DNA of 50,793 bases. It comes from JAAYSA01 sp035367155. Its GTDB lineage: Bacteria > Bacillota_I > Bacilli_A > RFN20 > CAG-826. Under the pieces are notes generated by a model. It worked only from the letters and a program-made list of their open reading frames with translations, ran no database searches and had not been told where the DNA came from. The position numbers and the translations under genes are program-made. Location of the stretch: contig DAOSJI010000008.1 in NCBI GenBank assembly GCA_035367155.1, positions 1 through 50,793 on the forward strand, written 5' to 3'. Every line of letters starts with the position of its first letter. Position 1 is the stretch's first letter. Below are positions 42,472 to 50,443 of this stretch, piece after piece.

Positions 42472-43818
42472 ATGAATACTACATTAACAATCTTATTTAC
42501 ACTCTCTGTTGTAGCAGCTTTCGGTGGTCTTGGCCTATTAAGTTATGGGCTTTGGCGCGTAGTTAAAAGAAAAGAGGAATTCATATTTATCCATAAAGGT
42601 GGATTCTTATTTATTACTATTGGTGCAGCTATATTTACATTGATGCTTATGTTAAGCGGCATTGTGCTAAGTTCACCAATTGAAAATCATCTACATCGCT
42701 TTATGGCAGTCTTTGGGACATTACTCTTTGGCCTTCTTGTTAGCGTTGGGGTAAGTGCTTTTTTCCTTCATTACTATAAATTTAATGTTGAGAAAAAATT
42801 TAACAAATATGGAAATTATGTCGCTTTTATAAGTTTTGGCCTTGCAATTCTTGCCTTATTTTTACTAATTGATGGTTATGCCTATGGTGGAATGATTAAA
42901 TTTCCACTGCCTACTGGCATCCCATTTAATAAACCCGTTATTGCCTTTTATGCCTTATTTATCTTAGCAGGTGCTTTATTAGTTCTTGCGATTTGTGACC
43001 ACGAATTTTATAAAAAATATGGTCGTCACGGGATTTTAGAACCAATATTTTATGTTGCTTTTCCAGCTGGTATAGTTGGTGCGCGTATTTGGTATGTTGT
43101 AGGCAACTGGACTCGTGATGGATTTAATGAAGATTTCCTACAAGTTTTCCGGATTTGGGAAGGTGGCCTAGCTATTATGGGTGGCGCCCTTTTTGGTGCT
43201 CTAGCAGGTATTTTATATTTCCGTTTTAAATATAAGAAAATGTATTCAATTGCAGATGGAATTGATTTAATTATTCCAGCAATTTTAGTTGCTCAAGCAG
43301 TTGGTAGATGGGGTAATTTCTTTAATCAAGAAGTTTACGGTGCAGTAAGTGACATTAACAAATGGTCATTTTTACCATATTTTATCCGTCAACAAATGGT
43401 AATTTATGGTGAATTTAGAGTTCCGCTTTTCTTAATAGAATCATTTGTTAATTTAACAGGATATTTTGTAATTAGATTTGCAGTAGGAGAAGGACTTAAA
43501 AAATGGCGAGAACCGCTTGATATGGGATTCCTTTATTTATTTTGGTACGGGCTTACGCGTGTAATAATGGAACCGATGCGTGATCCAATTGATAATATGG
43601 GTGATAAAGGTCAATGGAGTTTTATATGGGCCATTATTTTTGTTGCTGTTAGTGTTGTTGCAATTGTTGCAAATCACGTAATTCGTCATCAATTAAGAAA
43701 ACGTAAACCTGCTCTTATTAATGGTGAAGTTATTGAAAGTGAAATAATTGATGAAGAAAAAAAGGCAACAATTGAAGTTGAAGTAAAAGAAAAAGGAGAC
43801 AGTGAAAATGTTAAATAA
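42472..43818 (+). CDS. lgt: Prolipoprotein diacylglyceryl transferase with N-terminal membrane extension
   Basis: Transfers diacylglycerol to the lipobox cysteine of prolipoproteins, the first step of lipoprotein maturation that the five lipoprotein genes of this window need. The Lgt core begins near residue 145 and shows FYVAFPAGIVGARIWYVVGNW, EGGLAIMGGALFG, and the signature AQAVGRWGNFFNQEVYG, followed by FLYLFWYGLTRVIMEPMRDP. The total of 448 residues exceeds the usual 260-300 because of about 140 N-terminal residues with four extra membrane segments, and a Glu/Lys-rich tail (EIIDEEKKATIEVEVKEK). The last 11 nt overlap trxB. Confidence 0.93.
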   Translation: MNTTLTILFTLSVVAAFGGLGLLSYGLWRVVKRKEEFIFIHKGGFLFITIGAAIFTLMLMLSGIVLSSPIENHLHRFMAVFGTLLFGLLVSVGVSAFFLHYYKFNVEKKFNKYGNYVAFISFGLAILALFLLIDGYAYGGMIKFPLPTGIPFNKPVIAFYALFILAGALLVLAICDHEFYKKYGRHGILEPIFYVAFPAGIVGARIWYVVGNWTRDGFNEDFLQVFRIWEGGLAIMGGALFGALAGILYFRFKYKKMYSIADGIDLIIPAILVAQAVGRWGNFFNQEVYGAVSDINKWSFLPYFIRQQMVIYGEFRVPLFLIESFVNLTGYFVIRFAVGEGLKKWREPLDMGFLYLFWYGLTRVIMEPMRDPIDNMGDKGQWSFIWAIIFVAVSVVAIVANHVIRHQLRKRKPALINGEVIESEIIDEEKKATIEVEVKEKGDSENVK

Positions 43819-44743
43819 TAAAGTTATTCATCCCGTTCTTATTATTGGCGCAGGCCCAGCAGGAATGACTGCTGCTATATATTTAAAAAGAGCCAATGTT
43901 ACACCTGTTATAGTTGATAAGGATGCACCAGGCGGAAAATTAAATATTACACAAAAAGTTGAAAATTACCCTGGCTATACATCAATTAGTGGCCCAGATC
44001 TTGCTTTTAAAATGTTTGAACAAGTTCGTGAACTTGGCATTAATATTGATTATGCAGATGTAAAAAAGATATCTAAAGATGGTGACATTTTTAAAATTGA
44101 AACGACAGAAGAACCACTTTATGCTGAAACTGTAATTGTTGCAACAGGAACGGCGGAACGAAAACTTAAAATTCCTGGTGAAGCTCGTTATACCAATAAG
44201 GGTGTAAGCTACTGTGCAGTTTGCGATGGAAGTCTATATAAAGACCGTCCAATCGCAGTTATTGGAGGAGGCAACTCCGCTTTAGAAGAATCACTTTTCT
44301 TAACAAAATTTGTTGCAAAGGTATATCTTGTCCACCGCCGCCAAGGCTTTAGAGCAGATGATATGTTAGTTTCACAAGTAAAAGAAAATCCACTTATTGA
44401 ATTAGTACTTGATGCAATTCCAGTAGAAGTACTTGGAGATGGAACAAAAGTTACAGGATTAAGCACCAAAAATGTTTTAACTGGCGAAGATCGCATATTA
44501 AAAGTTGATGCAGTTTTCCCATTCGTTGGTTCTGATGCACAAAGTGATATGCTTGAAGGTCTAGATGTAAAAGATGATAAAGGTTATGTTTTAGTTGATG
44601 AAAACATGGAAACTAAAATTTCTGGTTTATACTCAATAGGAGATATAAACGCTAAAGTGTTAAGACAAATTACGACCGCGACTGCAGATGGTTCTATCGC
44701 AGGAATTGCAGTTAGTAAAAGGCTAAGAACCTTGAAAAAATAA
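43808..44743 (+). CDS. trxB: Thioredoxin-disulfide reductase
   Basis: Flavoenzyme that reduces thioredoxin with NADPH. The 311 residues show the FAD motif GAGPAGMTAAIYLKRAN, the redox pair CAVCDG (CxxC), the NADPH motif GGGNSALEE, followed by VYLVHRRQGFRAD, and the C-terminal FAD block GLYSIGDINAKVLRQITTATADG. I start at ATG 43808, 9 nt after GGAG; a GTG at 43802 would lie too close to that site. It overlaps lgt by 11 nt and is followed by a terminator. Length and motifs are normal. Confidence 0.96.
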   Translation: MLNNKVIHPVLIIGAGPAGMTAAIYLKRANVTPVIVDKDAPGGKLNITQKVENYPGYTSISGPDLAFKMFEQVRELGINIDYADVKKISKDGDIFKIETTEEPLYAETVIVATGTAERKLKIPGEARYTNKGVSYCAVCDGSLYKDRPIAVIGGGNSALEESLFLTKFVAKVYLVHRRQGFRADDMLVSQVKENPLIELVLDAIPVEVLGDGTKVTGLSTKNVLTGEDRILKVDAVFPFVGSDAQSDMLEGLDVKDDKGYVLVDENMETKISGLYSIGDINAKVLRQITTATADGSIAGIAVSKRLRTLKK

Positions 44744-44751
44744 CCTAAAAT

Positions 44752-44772
44752 GCCCCAAATGGGGCTTTTTTT
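44752..44772 (+). terminator. Rho-independent terminator after trxB
   Basis: GCCCC, AAAT, GGGGC (44752-44765) followed by seven Ts. Confidence 0.88.
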
Positions 44773-44788
44773 GTTCTAGAAATCTCTA

Positions 44789-44817
44789 TTACAATAATAC
44801 ACTTTTAAGTGTATAAT
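44789..44817 (+). promoter_or_regulatory. rapZ-whiA promoter with an 18-bp inverted repeat in its spacer
   Basis: TTACAA (44789-44794), 17 nt, TATAAT (44812-44817). The spacer is occupied by ATACACTT-TT-AAGTGTAT (44797-44814), an 8+8 bp perfect inverted repeat that runs into the -10. This is a classical repressor-operator layout. The small Xre-type regulator encoded at the end of the same operon is the nearest candidate binder. Confidence 0.7.
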
Positions 44818-44835
44818 GATATACGGGGTGTTTAA

Positions 44836-45690
44836 ATGAAAAAAGAGGATAAAAAACTTGTTATTTTAAGTAGTGTCAGCGGGGCAGGAAAAACAACTGC
44901 GATGTTTGCATTTGAAGAAATGCATTTTGCTATTATTGGCAATTTGCCTCCTTATCTATTTGACACATTTTTAAGAAATCATGGAAGTGATAAAAATAAA
45001 GCTAGTAAAATATTTGTTTCAATTCATTTAAGTGATTTAGGTGCTATGCTTGAAGAATTAAAAAAGCACCCAAATTTATCATATGATCTAATTTTATTAA
45101 CAGCTTCAAAACAAGAAATATTAAATCGCTATAAATTTACTCGTCACGCTCATCCTCTTCAAGTTAAAGGTATTGAACTAGAAGATGCACTTGATAAAGA
45201 GTATAAGTATTATGATAAGTATAAAAGCAAAGCAACAATTAGGCTTGATACAACTGATATTGATGTAGCAAATCTAAGAAAAACGCTATTTAAGCGTTAC
45301 CGCGATGAAGAGAAAGCTCCAGTTATTTTAACTTTTGTTTCTTTTGGTTATAAACACGGAATTCCCCGTGATGCTGATATGATTTTTGATGTTCGTTCAA
45401 TCCCAAATCCATACTATGATGAAAAACTTCGTAATTTAACAGGAGAAGATGAAGAAGTAATAGAGTTTTTAATTAAACACAAAGAAACAGTAGAATACCA
45501 AAAATTAATTTGTGATTTTTTAGATAAATATATCAACGATTCATTAAAAGAAAATCGAGCGTTAATTAATGTTGCAATTGGATGTACAGGCGGACAACAT
45601 CGAAGCGTCTACTTTGCAAACTATCTTGCAAATCATTACGCAAGTAAAGTTCAAACACTTGTAATTCATCGTGATAAAAAGAAAAGATAG
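44836..45690 (+). CDS. rapZ: RapZ/YvcJ-family nucleotide-binding protein
   Basis: P-loop NTPase (RNase adapter RapZ in E. coli, YvcJ in Bacillus). The 284 residues begin with Walker A SVSGAGKTTAMFAFEEM, continue with YKFTRHAHPL (family RFxxxRRxHPL), SFGYKHGIPRDADMIFDVRSIPNPYY, and end with the C-terminal block VAIGCTGGQHRSVYFANYL. In E. coli it guides degradation of GlmZ RNA; the role in Bacillota is less clear. The ATG is preceded by GGGGTG and a short leader of about 13 nt. The gene yvcK, which normally sits between rapZ and whiA in Bacillota, is missing: whiA follows after 3 nt. Confidence 0.95.
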   Translation: MKKEDKKLVILSSVSGAGKTTAMFAFEEMHFAIIGNLPPYLFDTFLRNHGSDKNKASKIFVSIHLSDLGAMLEELKKHPNLSYDLILLTASKQEILNRYKFTRHAHPLQVKGIELEDALDKEYKYYDKYKSKATIRLDTTDIDVANLRKTLFKRYRDEEKAPVILTFVSFGYKHGIPRDADMIFDVRSIPNPYYDEKLRNLTGEDEEVIEFLIKHKETVEYQKLICDFLDKYINDSLKENRALINVAIGCTGGQHRSVYFANYLANHYASKVQTLVIHRDKKKR

Positions 45691-45693
45691 AAG

Positions 45694-46653
45694 ATGGCAA
45701 GTTTTACCCAACGAGTTAAAGAAGATATAGCAATTAGTGATGCTCCTTATGCAATAGTTAGAAAAAAAGCCATTATTGCTGGGTTTATTCGCTTTTGCGG
45801 TTATTTTTCGCGTCGCGAAAATAAGAAAATGTTATTGATGCCTACTAATAATGCGAAAGTAGCAAAGTATATTTATCAATTAATAAAAGAAGTTTATGAT
45901 GCCGATATAACATTTTCTTATCAGGTCGCCCAAAAGTTTAAAAAGAAAACACTTTTTATTGTTGTTGTTCAAAGTGGTGTAGATGAAATCCTAGATGATT
46001 TAGGTTTAACACTTTTTGATAGTGCGATTTCTCGTCGCGTTGTCTATAGTGACGATACTGCGGCAGGCTTTGTTACTGGTGCCTTTCTAGCATCTGGTTC
46101 AGTTAATGATCCAAAGTCAATTAATTATCATCTTGAGATAGTAACTAGTAACGAACAACTAGCACAGCGCCTTTCACGCCTAATTGAACGCTTTGACCGT
46201 GCAAATTTCACGCCAAAAGTGCAAAAACGCCGTAATAAATACATTGTATATTTGAAAAAAAGCGATCAAATCGGTGAATTCTTAATTTTTATCGGTGCGA
46301 TAAATAGTTCGCTATATTTTGAAAACATTCGCATTGAAAGAGATATGCAAAATGTCGTAAACCGGATGTTTGTTTGCGATGAAGCTAACTATGCTAAAAC
46401 TCTTAAAAGTAGTAAAGAACAAATCGAAAATATTAAAATTGTCCAAAAATATTACGGTGCTAAGCCAGAAGATAATGAAAAGTTAGCAACACTCATGGAA
46501 CTACGACTTGAAAAAGAAGATGCAACATTATCTGAACTTGCAGATTTATTAACCGAAAAATTAAATTCACCTAAGCCGATAAGTAAAAGTAATGTTAATC
46601 ATTTGTTTATAAAATTAAGGAAATTAGCTGAACCATATAAGGAAGATAAATAA
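45694..46653 (+). CDS. whiA: WhiA-family DNA-binding protein
   Basis: A conserved Gram-positive DNA-binding protein, linked to division and chromosome segregation in Bacillus and sporulation in Streptomyces. The 319 residues start SFTQRVKEDIA and contain the LAGLIDADG-like part (IIAGFIRFCGYFSRRENKK, AAGFVTGAFLASGSVNDPKSINYHLEI), the link NRMFVCDEANYAKTLKSS, and a C-terminal helix-turn-helix (ELADLLTEKLNSPKPISKSNVNHLFIKLRKLAE). The homing-endonuclease catalytic acids are not expected in this family. It overlaps the next gene by one base (TAATG). Confidence 0.95.
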   Translation: MASFTQRVKEDIAISDAPYAIVRKKAIIAGFIRFCGYFSRRENKKMLLMPTNNAKVAKYIYQLIKEVYDADITFSYQVAQKFKKKTLFIVVVQSGVDEILDDLGLTLFDSAISRRVVYSDDTAAGFVTGAFLASGSVNDPKSINYHLEIVTSNEQLAQRLSRLIERFDRANFTPKVQKRRNKYIVYLKKSDQIGEFLIFIGAINSSLYFENIRIERDMQNVVNRMFVCDEANYAKTLKSSKEQIENIKIVQKYYGAKPEDNEKLATLMELRLEKEDATLSELADLLTEKLNSPKPISKSNVNHLFIKLRKLAEPYKEDK

Positions 46654-46859
46654 TGGATTATTATAAATCGTTAGGAATTAAGATACGAAAACTACGTGTT
46701 GACCGCGGATGGAGCCAACTTGATTTAAGTTTAGAAGCAAACATTAATCGCAATTATATTTGTGATCTAGAAAACGGTCGCCGAAATCCAACTTTAGAGT
46801 TACTTATTCGTATTGCTAACGCATTTGAAATTGAAATATCTGAACTTTTAAAACTATAA
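46653..46859 (+). CDS. Small Xre-family helix-turn-helix regulator
   Basis: A 68-residue protein made of one HTH_3 domain: IRKLRVDRGWSQLDLSLEAN is helix 1 and 2, INRNYICDLENGRRNPTLELL the recognition helix and following turn, and IRIANAFEIEISELLKL the fifth helix. It resembles restriction-modification control proteins and SinR-type domains, but no methylase or nuclease gene is nearby. Translation is coupled to whiA by the TAATG overlap, giving it the same promoter with the 18-bp inverted repeat; autoregulation is the simplest reading. A terminator follows. Confidence 0.85.
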   Translation: MDYYKSLGIKIRKLRVDRGWSQLDLSLEANINRNYICDLENGRRNPTLELLIRIANAFEIEISELLKL

Positions 46860-46869
46860 AATTAGCAAA

Positions 46870-46917
46870 AATACCGAAAAAATACCAAAAAAAGAAGGCT
46901 ATTCGGTATTTTTTTCT
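46870..46917 (+). terminator. Terminator after the rapZ-whiA-regulator operon
   Basis: AATACCGAA (46870-46878) pairs with TTCGGTATT (46902-46910) across a 23 nt A-rich loop, followed by a T-run. The loop carries a second AATACC that could pair alternatively with GGTATT. Confidence 0.75.
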
Positions 46918-46945
46918 CTAATTTTTATTTTTTATATTATTATTC

Positions 46946-46974
46946 TACAAATTATAATTAATTTGTTGTAAAAT
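46946..46974 (+). promoter_or_regulatory. gap upstream region with a 20-bp palindrome (candidate operator)
   Basis: ACAAATTA (46947-46954), TAAT, TAATTTGT (46959-46966) is a perfect inverted repeat with 8-bp arms. A -10 candidate TAAAAT lies at 46969-46974, with a weak -35 TACAAA at 46946-46951, so the palindrome fills the promoter spacer. TACAA and TTGTA also recur 25 bp apart end to end, similar to the half-sites at nifJ. AGGAGG follows at about 9 nt before gap. Confidence 0.5.
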
Positions 46975-47002
46975 ATAGAAGCAAATATAGAAGGAGGACA
47001 TT

Positions 47003-48028
47003 ATGTCAATTAAAGTTGCAATTAATGGATTTGGACGGATTGGACGTTTAGCATTCCGTCGCATTGAAGAAGTAGGAGGAATGGAAGTTGTTGCTCTTAA
47101 CGATTTAACTGATGCCGCGAATCTTGCTTATTTATTAAAATATGACTCAGCCCATGGCCGTTTTGCTGTTGAAGACATTAGCGTTTCTGAAGATGGTAAA
47201 GCCATTGTCTACAAAGGACGCACGATTCCAGTCATCGGTCAACCTGATCCAAAACTAATCGATTGGAGTGAATATGGAGTCGATATCGTACTTGAATGTA
47301 CTGGCCGTTTTAAAGGTAAAGATGATGCCAGCGTTCACCTCGATAAAGGTGTTAAGGGCGTTCTAATTAGTGCTCCAGCCGATAAAGGCACAAGCACATT
47401 CGTTTTTGGAGTTAATGAAAACGAACTTAAAAAAGGTGACCTCGTCATCAGCGGTGCAAGCTGTACTACAAACTGTTTAGCCCCAGTTGCCAAAGTACTA
47501 AACGATGAATTTGGTATTGAAATTGGCTATATGACTACAGTTCACGCTTATACCAATGACCAAACGACATTAGACCTTCCTAAAAAAGGTAAAATGCGTC
47601 GTGGCCGTGCTGCTGCACAAAATATTGTTCCTACAACAACTGGTGCTGCAAAAGCAATTGGTCTAGTCGTTCCAGAACTTAAAGGAAAACTCCATGGCGG
47701 AGCTCTCCGTGTTCCAGTATTAGATGGTTCACTCGTAGACTTAACATTAGTTCTTAAAAAGAAAGTTACCGTTGAAGAAGTTAATGCAGTAATGAAAAAA
47801 CATGCTGAAGGCGAACTTAAAGGCGTTTTAGGTTATACCGAAGACGAAATTACAAGTACTGATGTTATCGGTTCAGCCGAAGGCGGTATCTTTGATGCCA
47901 CTCAAACTGGTGTCTTAGAAGTTGACGGCAAACAACTAGTTAAAGTCGTTGCTTGGTATGATAATGAATATGGCTACACTGCTCAATTCATTAGATTAGC
48001 CAAACATATGTACGAACTTAACAAATAA
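47003..48028 (+). CDS. gap: Glyceraldehyde-3-phosphate dehydrogenase, type I
   Basis: Glycolytic enzyme oxidising glyceraldehyde 3-phosphate with NAD and phosphate. The 341 residues start VAINGFGRIGRLAFRR (NAD motif), include the catalytic SGASCTTNCLAPVAKVLN with the active Cys, the His in YMTTVHAYTNDQ, and the C-terminal WYDNEYGYTAQFIRLAKHM. The residue after the first strand, LNDLTDAANLAYLLKYDSAHG, is of the NAD-type pattern. First gene of gap-pgk-tpiA, with a palindrome in its promoter. A strong hairpin lies between gap and pgk. Confidence 0.97.
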   Translation: MSIKVAINGFGRIGRLAFRRIEEVGGMEVVALNDLTDAANLAYLLKYDSAHGRFAVEDISVSEDGKAIVYKGRTIPVIGQPDPKLIDWSEYGVDIVLECTGRFKGKDDASVHLDKGVKGVLISAPADKGTSTFVFGVNENELKKGDLVISGASCTTNCLAPVAKVLNDEFGIEIGYMTTVHAYTNDQTTLDLPKKGKMRRGRAAAQNIVPTTTGAAKAIGLVVPELKGKLHGGALRVPVLDGSLVDLTLVLKKKVTVEEVNAVMKKHAEGELKGVLGYTEDEITSTDVIGSAEGGIFDATQTGVLEVDGKQLVKVVAWYDNEYGYTAQFIRLAKHMYELNK

Positions 48029-48043
48029 TAAGTTTTTACGCAT

Positions 48044-48071
48044 AAAAGCGCCCAAAATTTGGGCGCTTTTT
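48044..48071 (+). terminator. Intra-operon terminator between gap and pgk
   Basis: AAAAGCGCCCAAA (48044-48056) and TTTGGGCGCTTTT (48058-48070) form a long perfect hairpin ending in Ts, only 20 nt before the pgk start. No promoter fits in between, so pgk and tpiA depend on readthrough, a layout giving more gap than pgk message. Confidence 0.85.
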
Positions 48072-48090
48072 CAAAGATAAAGGAGAAAAT

Positions 48091-49299
48091 ATGAAAAGAT
48101 TAAAAGATTTAAACATCAAAAACAAAACCGTTTTAGTCCGCTGTGACTTTAACGTCCCACGAAAAGGTGATGTAATTACTGACGATAATCGTATCGTTCA
48201 AGCATTACCAACAATTAAATATTTACTTAGCGGTGGCGCAAAAGTAATCCTCTTCTCACACTTAGGTAAAATTAAACACAAACTAAGCGAAGAAGAAGTC
48301 GAAGCAGCAAAGAAAAAGAACAACATGTTACCAGTTTTTCTAAGACTTCAAGAACTCTTAGGTAGCGATAAGGTAACATTCTCAGATAAAACTCGCGGAG
48401 ATAAAGTCCGTAAATTAGTTGACCTAATTCAACCAGGCGAAGTTCTTTTACTTCAAAATACTCGCTATGAAAAAGGTGAAGAAAAGAATGATCCTGAACT
48501 AGCAAAAGAATGGGCTAGCTATGCTGATGCCTATGTTATGGACGCTTTTGGTAGTGCACACCGTGCTCACGCCTCAACATATGGTGTTCCTGAAATCTTA
48601 AAAGCTGAAGGAAAAGAAGTTGCTCTAGGTTTTCTAGTTGAAAAAGAAGTAGAAAATCTAAGTCGCTGCGTTAATGTTGAAAAAAGTGACCGTCCCTATG
48701 TCGCAATTTTAGGTGGTTTTAAAGTAAGTGATAAAATCAAGGTTATTGATTCACTTCTTAAAAAATGTGACAAGATTCTTATTGGTGGAGCAATGGCTTA
48801 TACCTTTAAGAAAGCTCTTGGTCACCCAGTTGGCATTTCCCCAGTTGAAGACGATCAACTAGAATATGCCAAAAAATGTTTTGAAGATGCAAAAGGTCGA
48901 ATTGTTCTTCCAGTTGATTCAGTCGTAACTGATGCATTTGAAGGCTGGACTAAAAAAGAAGTCGTTAATGATATTCCTGAAGGTATGGAAGGAATGGACA
49001 TTGGTCCAAAAACAATCAAACTATTTACCAAAGAACTTAAAGGTGCAAAAATGGTCTTTTGGAATGGACCTATGGGTGTTTTTGAACAAAAAGATTTCCA
49101 AGCTGGAACTATTGGTGTCTGTAAAGCAATTACCGAACTTGAAGGTTGCTTTAGCGTAATTGGTGGCGGAGACAGCGCAGCTGCAGCAGCCCAATTTGGT
49201 TATAAAGATAAATTCTCCCATGTCTCAACAGGTGGAGGAGCAAGTCTAGAAATGATAGAAAATGATGGCCACTTACCTGGCATCGATGTGATTGGCTAA
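48091..49299 (+). CDS. pgk: Phosphoglycerate kinase
   Basis: Glycolytic kinase making ATP from 1,3-bisphosphoglycerate. The 402 residues include the N-terminal substrate block VLVRCDFNVPRKGDVITDDNR, the first-domain HLGK and RYEKGEEKNDP, the hinge (GGFKVSDKIKVIDSLL), the ATP site GGAMAYTFKK and WNGPMGVFE, and the C-terminal GGGDSAAAAAQFG. AAAGGAG precedes the ATG. It runs directly into tpiA, whose ATG lies 1 nt after the pgk stop. Confidence 0.97.
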   Translation: MKRLKDLNIKNKTVLVRCDFNVPRKGDVITDDNRIVQALPTIKYLLSGGAKVILFSHLGKIKHKLSEEEVEAAKKKNNMLPVFLRLQELLGSDKVTFSDKTRGDKVRKLVDLIQPGEVLLLQNTRYEKGEEKNDPELAKEWASYADAYVMDAFGSAHRAHASTYGVPEILKAEGKEVALGFLVEKEVENLSRCVNVEKSDRPYVAILGGFKVSDKIKVIDSLLKKCDKILIGGAMAYTFKKALGHPVGISPVEDDQLEYAKKCFEDAKGRIVLPVDSVVTDAFEGWTKKEVVNDIPEGMEGMDIGPKTIKLFTKELKGAKMVFWNGPMGVFEQKDFQAGTIGVCKAITELEGCFSVIGGGDSAAAAAQFGYKDKFSHVSTGGGASLEMIENDGHLPGIDVIG

Positions 49300-49300
49300 A

Positions 49301-50053
49301 ATGAGAAAAAAATTACTCATTGGCAACTGGAAAATGAACAAGACCCGCGCCGAAGCGGAAACTTTTGGTGTAACAAGTCTTGAACTAACAAAACTTGCTA
49401 AAGAAAAAGGCATTGATATTGGTGTAACCCCACCTTTTCTAGCAATCGAAACAGTCGCTAAAGCTAATAAAGATTTAATTATTGGTGCACAAAATTGTCA
49501 CTACCTTGATAAAGGCGCGTACACAGGCGAAGTTAGTGTTCCTATGCTTCTTGACTTACCAGTAAGCATGTGTTTAGTCGGCCATAGCGAAAGAAGAACT
49601 TATTATAATGAAACAAACGAGTCTTGTAATAAGAAAATTAAACGCTTATTTGAAGCTAATCTAGGTGCTCTTTACTGTGTTGGTGAAACCTTAGAAGAGT
49701 TTGAAGCAGGTATTAGTAAAGACATTGTTAAAAGGCAAGTTCTAGAAGGTTTGGAAGGCTTAGAAGTAGCTCAATTAGAAAAACTAGTAATTGCTTATGA
49801 ACCAGTCTGGTCTATTGGAACTGGGAAAAACGCTAGCAAAGAAATTGCTGAAGATGTTTGTTCCTTTATTCGCGATATCATCGCGAAGCGTTTTAATAAA
49901 AAAGCCGCAAGTAAACTTCGTATCCTTTACGGCGGAAGTGTTAAACCAAATAATATCCATGACTATCTAAAAATGGAAAATATTGACGGCGCCTTAGTCG
50001 GCGGAGCTTCTCTAGACAGTGAAAGCTACCGTGCCCTAATCGCTAATATTTAA
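49301..50053 (+). CDS. tpiA: Triosephosphate isomerase
   Basis: Interconverts dihydroxyacetone phosphate and glyceraldehyde 3-phosphate. The 250 residues start MRKKLLIGNWKMNKT with the catalytic Asn/Lys, hold the catalytic His in CLVGHSERR, the Glu in IAYEPVWSIGTGK and the phosphate loop YGGSVKPNN, then GALVGGASLD. I start at ATG 49301, matching family N-termini; the TTG at 49292 inside pgk is less likely. No ribosome-binding site is visible, so translation probably depends on coupling to pgk, whose stop lies one base upstream. Confidence 0.97.
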   Translation: MRKKLLIGNWKMNKTRAEAETFGVTSLELTKLAKEKGIDIGVTPPFLAIETVAKANKDLIIGAQNCHYLDKGAYTGEVSVPMLLDLPVSMCLVGHSERRTYYNETNESCNKKIKRLFEANLGALYCVGETLEEFEAGISKDIVKRQVLEGLEGLEVAQLEKLVIAYEPVWSIGTGKNASKEIAEDVCSFIRDIIAKRFNKKAASKLRILYGGSVKPNNIHDYLKMENIDGALVGGASLDSESYRALIANI

Positions 50054-50073
50054 TATTAACTCCTTATAAAATG

Positions 50074-50106
50074 CCCTGTTCATCTTGATGAATAGGGTTT
50101 TTTTAT
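50074..50106 (+). terminator. Terminator after tpiA
   Basis: CCCTGTTCATC (50074-50084) pairs with GATGAATAGGG (50087-50097) with one G-U pair, followed by TTTTTTT. The gene-free stretch 50054-50443 then holds a TAGCG/CGCTA hairpin at 50219-50234, a possible weak second promoter near 50168-50196, and the rRNA promoter and leader. Confidence 0.88.
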
Positions 50107-50279
50107 TGTGATTTATGCACAAAAAAGACAAAAAAGTAAAGAAAATAACATTTTTCAAACTTTTCTCTTGTTTAGTTCCTTAAGTTGTGGTTTAATCTAT
50201 AGCGAACACGCAAAAAAATAGCGTAGTTCCGCTAGATTTAGGAAAACAAAAGAAAAGTAGAAATTTAATAAAATACTGC

Positions 50280-50308
50280 TTGACATGAGTAAGACTAAAT
50301 GATAGCAT
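50280..50308 (+). promoter_or_regulatory. Promoter of the rRNA operon
   Basis: Perfect TTGACA (50280-50285), 17 nt, TAGCAT (50303-50308). Predicted start is near 50315, at the base of the structured leader. Confidence 0.8.
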
Positions 50309-50313
50309 AGATA

Positions 50314-50360
50314 AGCGTCAAACACCCTCGGGTGTTATTACTATGTAATAAGGACGCGCT
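50314..50360 (+). promoter_or_regulatory. Structured rRNA leader (three-way junction)
   Basis: GCGTC (50315-50319) pairs with GACGC (50353-50357), enclosing AACACC-CTCG-GGTGTT (50321-50336) and ATTAC-TAT-GTAAT (50337-50349). Size and plan resemble the rpsL leader, and both begin AGCGT at the predicted transcription start. Confidence 0.55.
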
Positions 50361-50380
50361 TGATCTTTGAAAACTAAACA
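50361..50380 (+). promoter_or_regulatory. rRNA antitermination boxA-like sequence
   Basis: TGATCTTTGAAAACTAAACA is the form of boxA found in rRNA leaders of Bacillota (TGxTCTTTGAAAACTAAAC), where NusB/S10 assemble an antitermination complex. It lies about 64 nt before the 16S start. Confidence 0.75.
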
Positions 50381-50443
50381 GATGTACAACAATACAACGT
50401 CAATTTTTAATTTAAAAATCTAATATGAACTAGGAAAATATAA

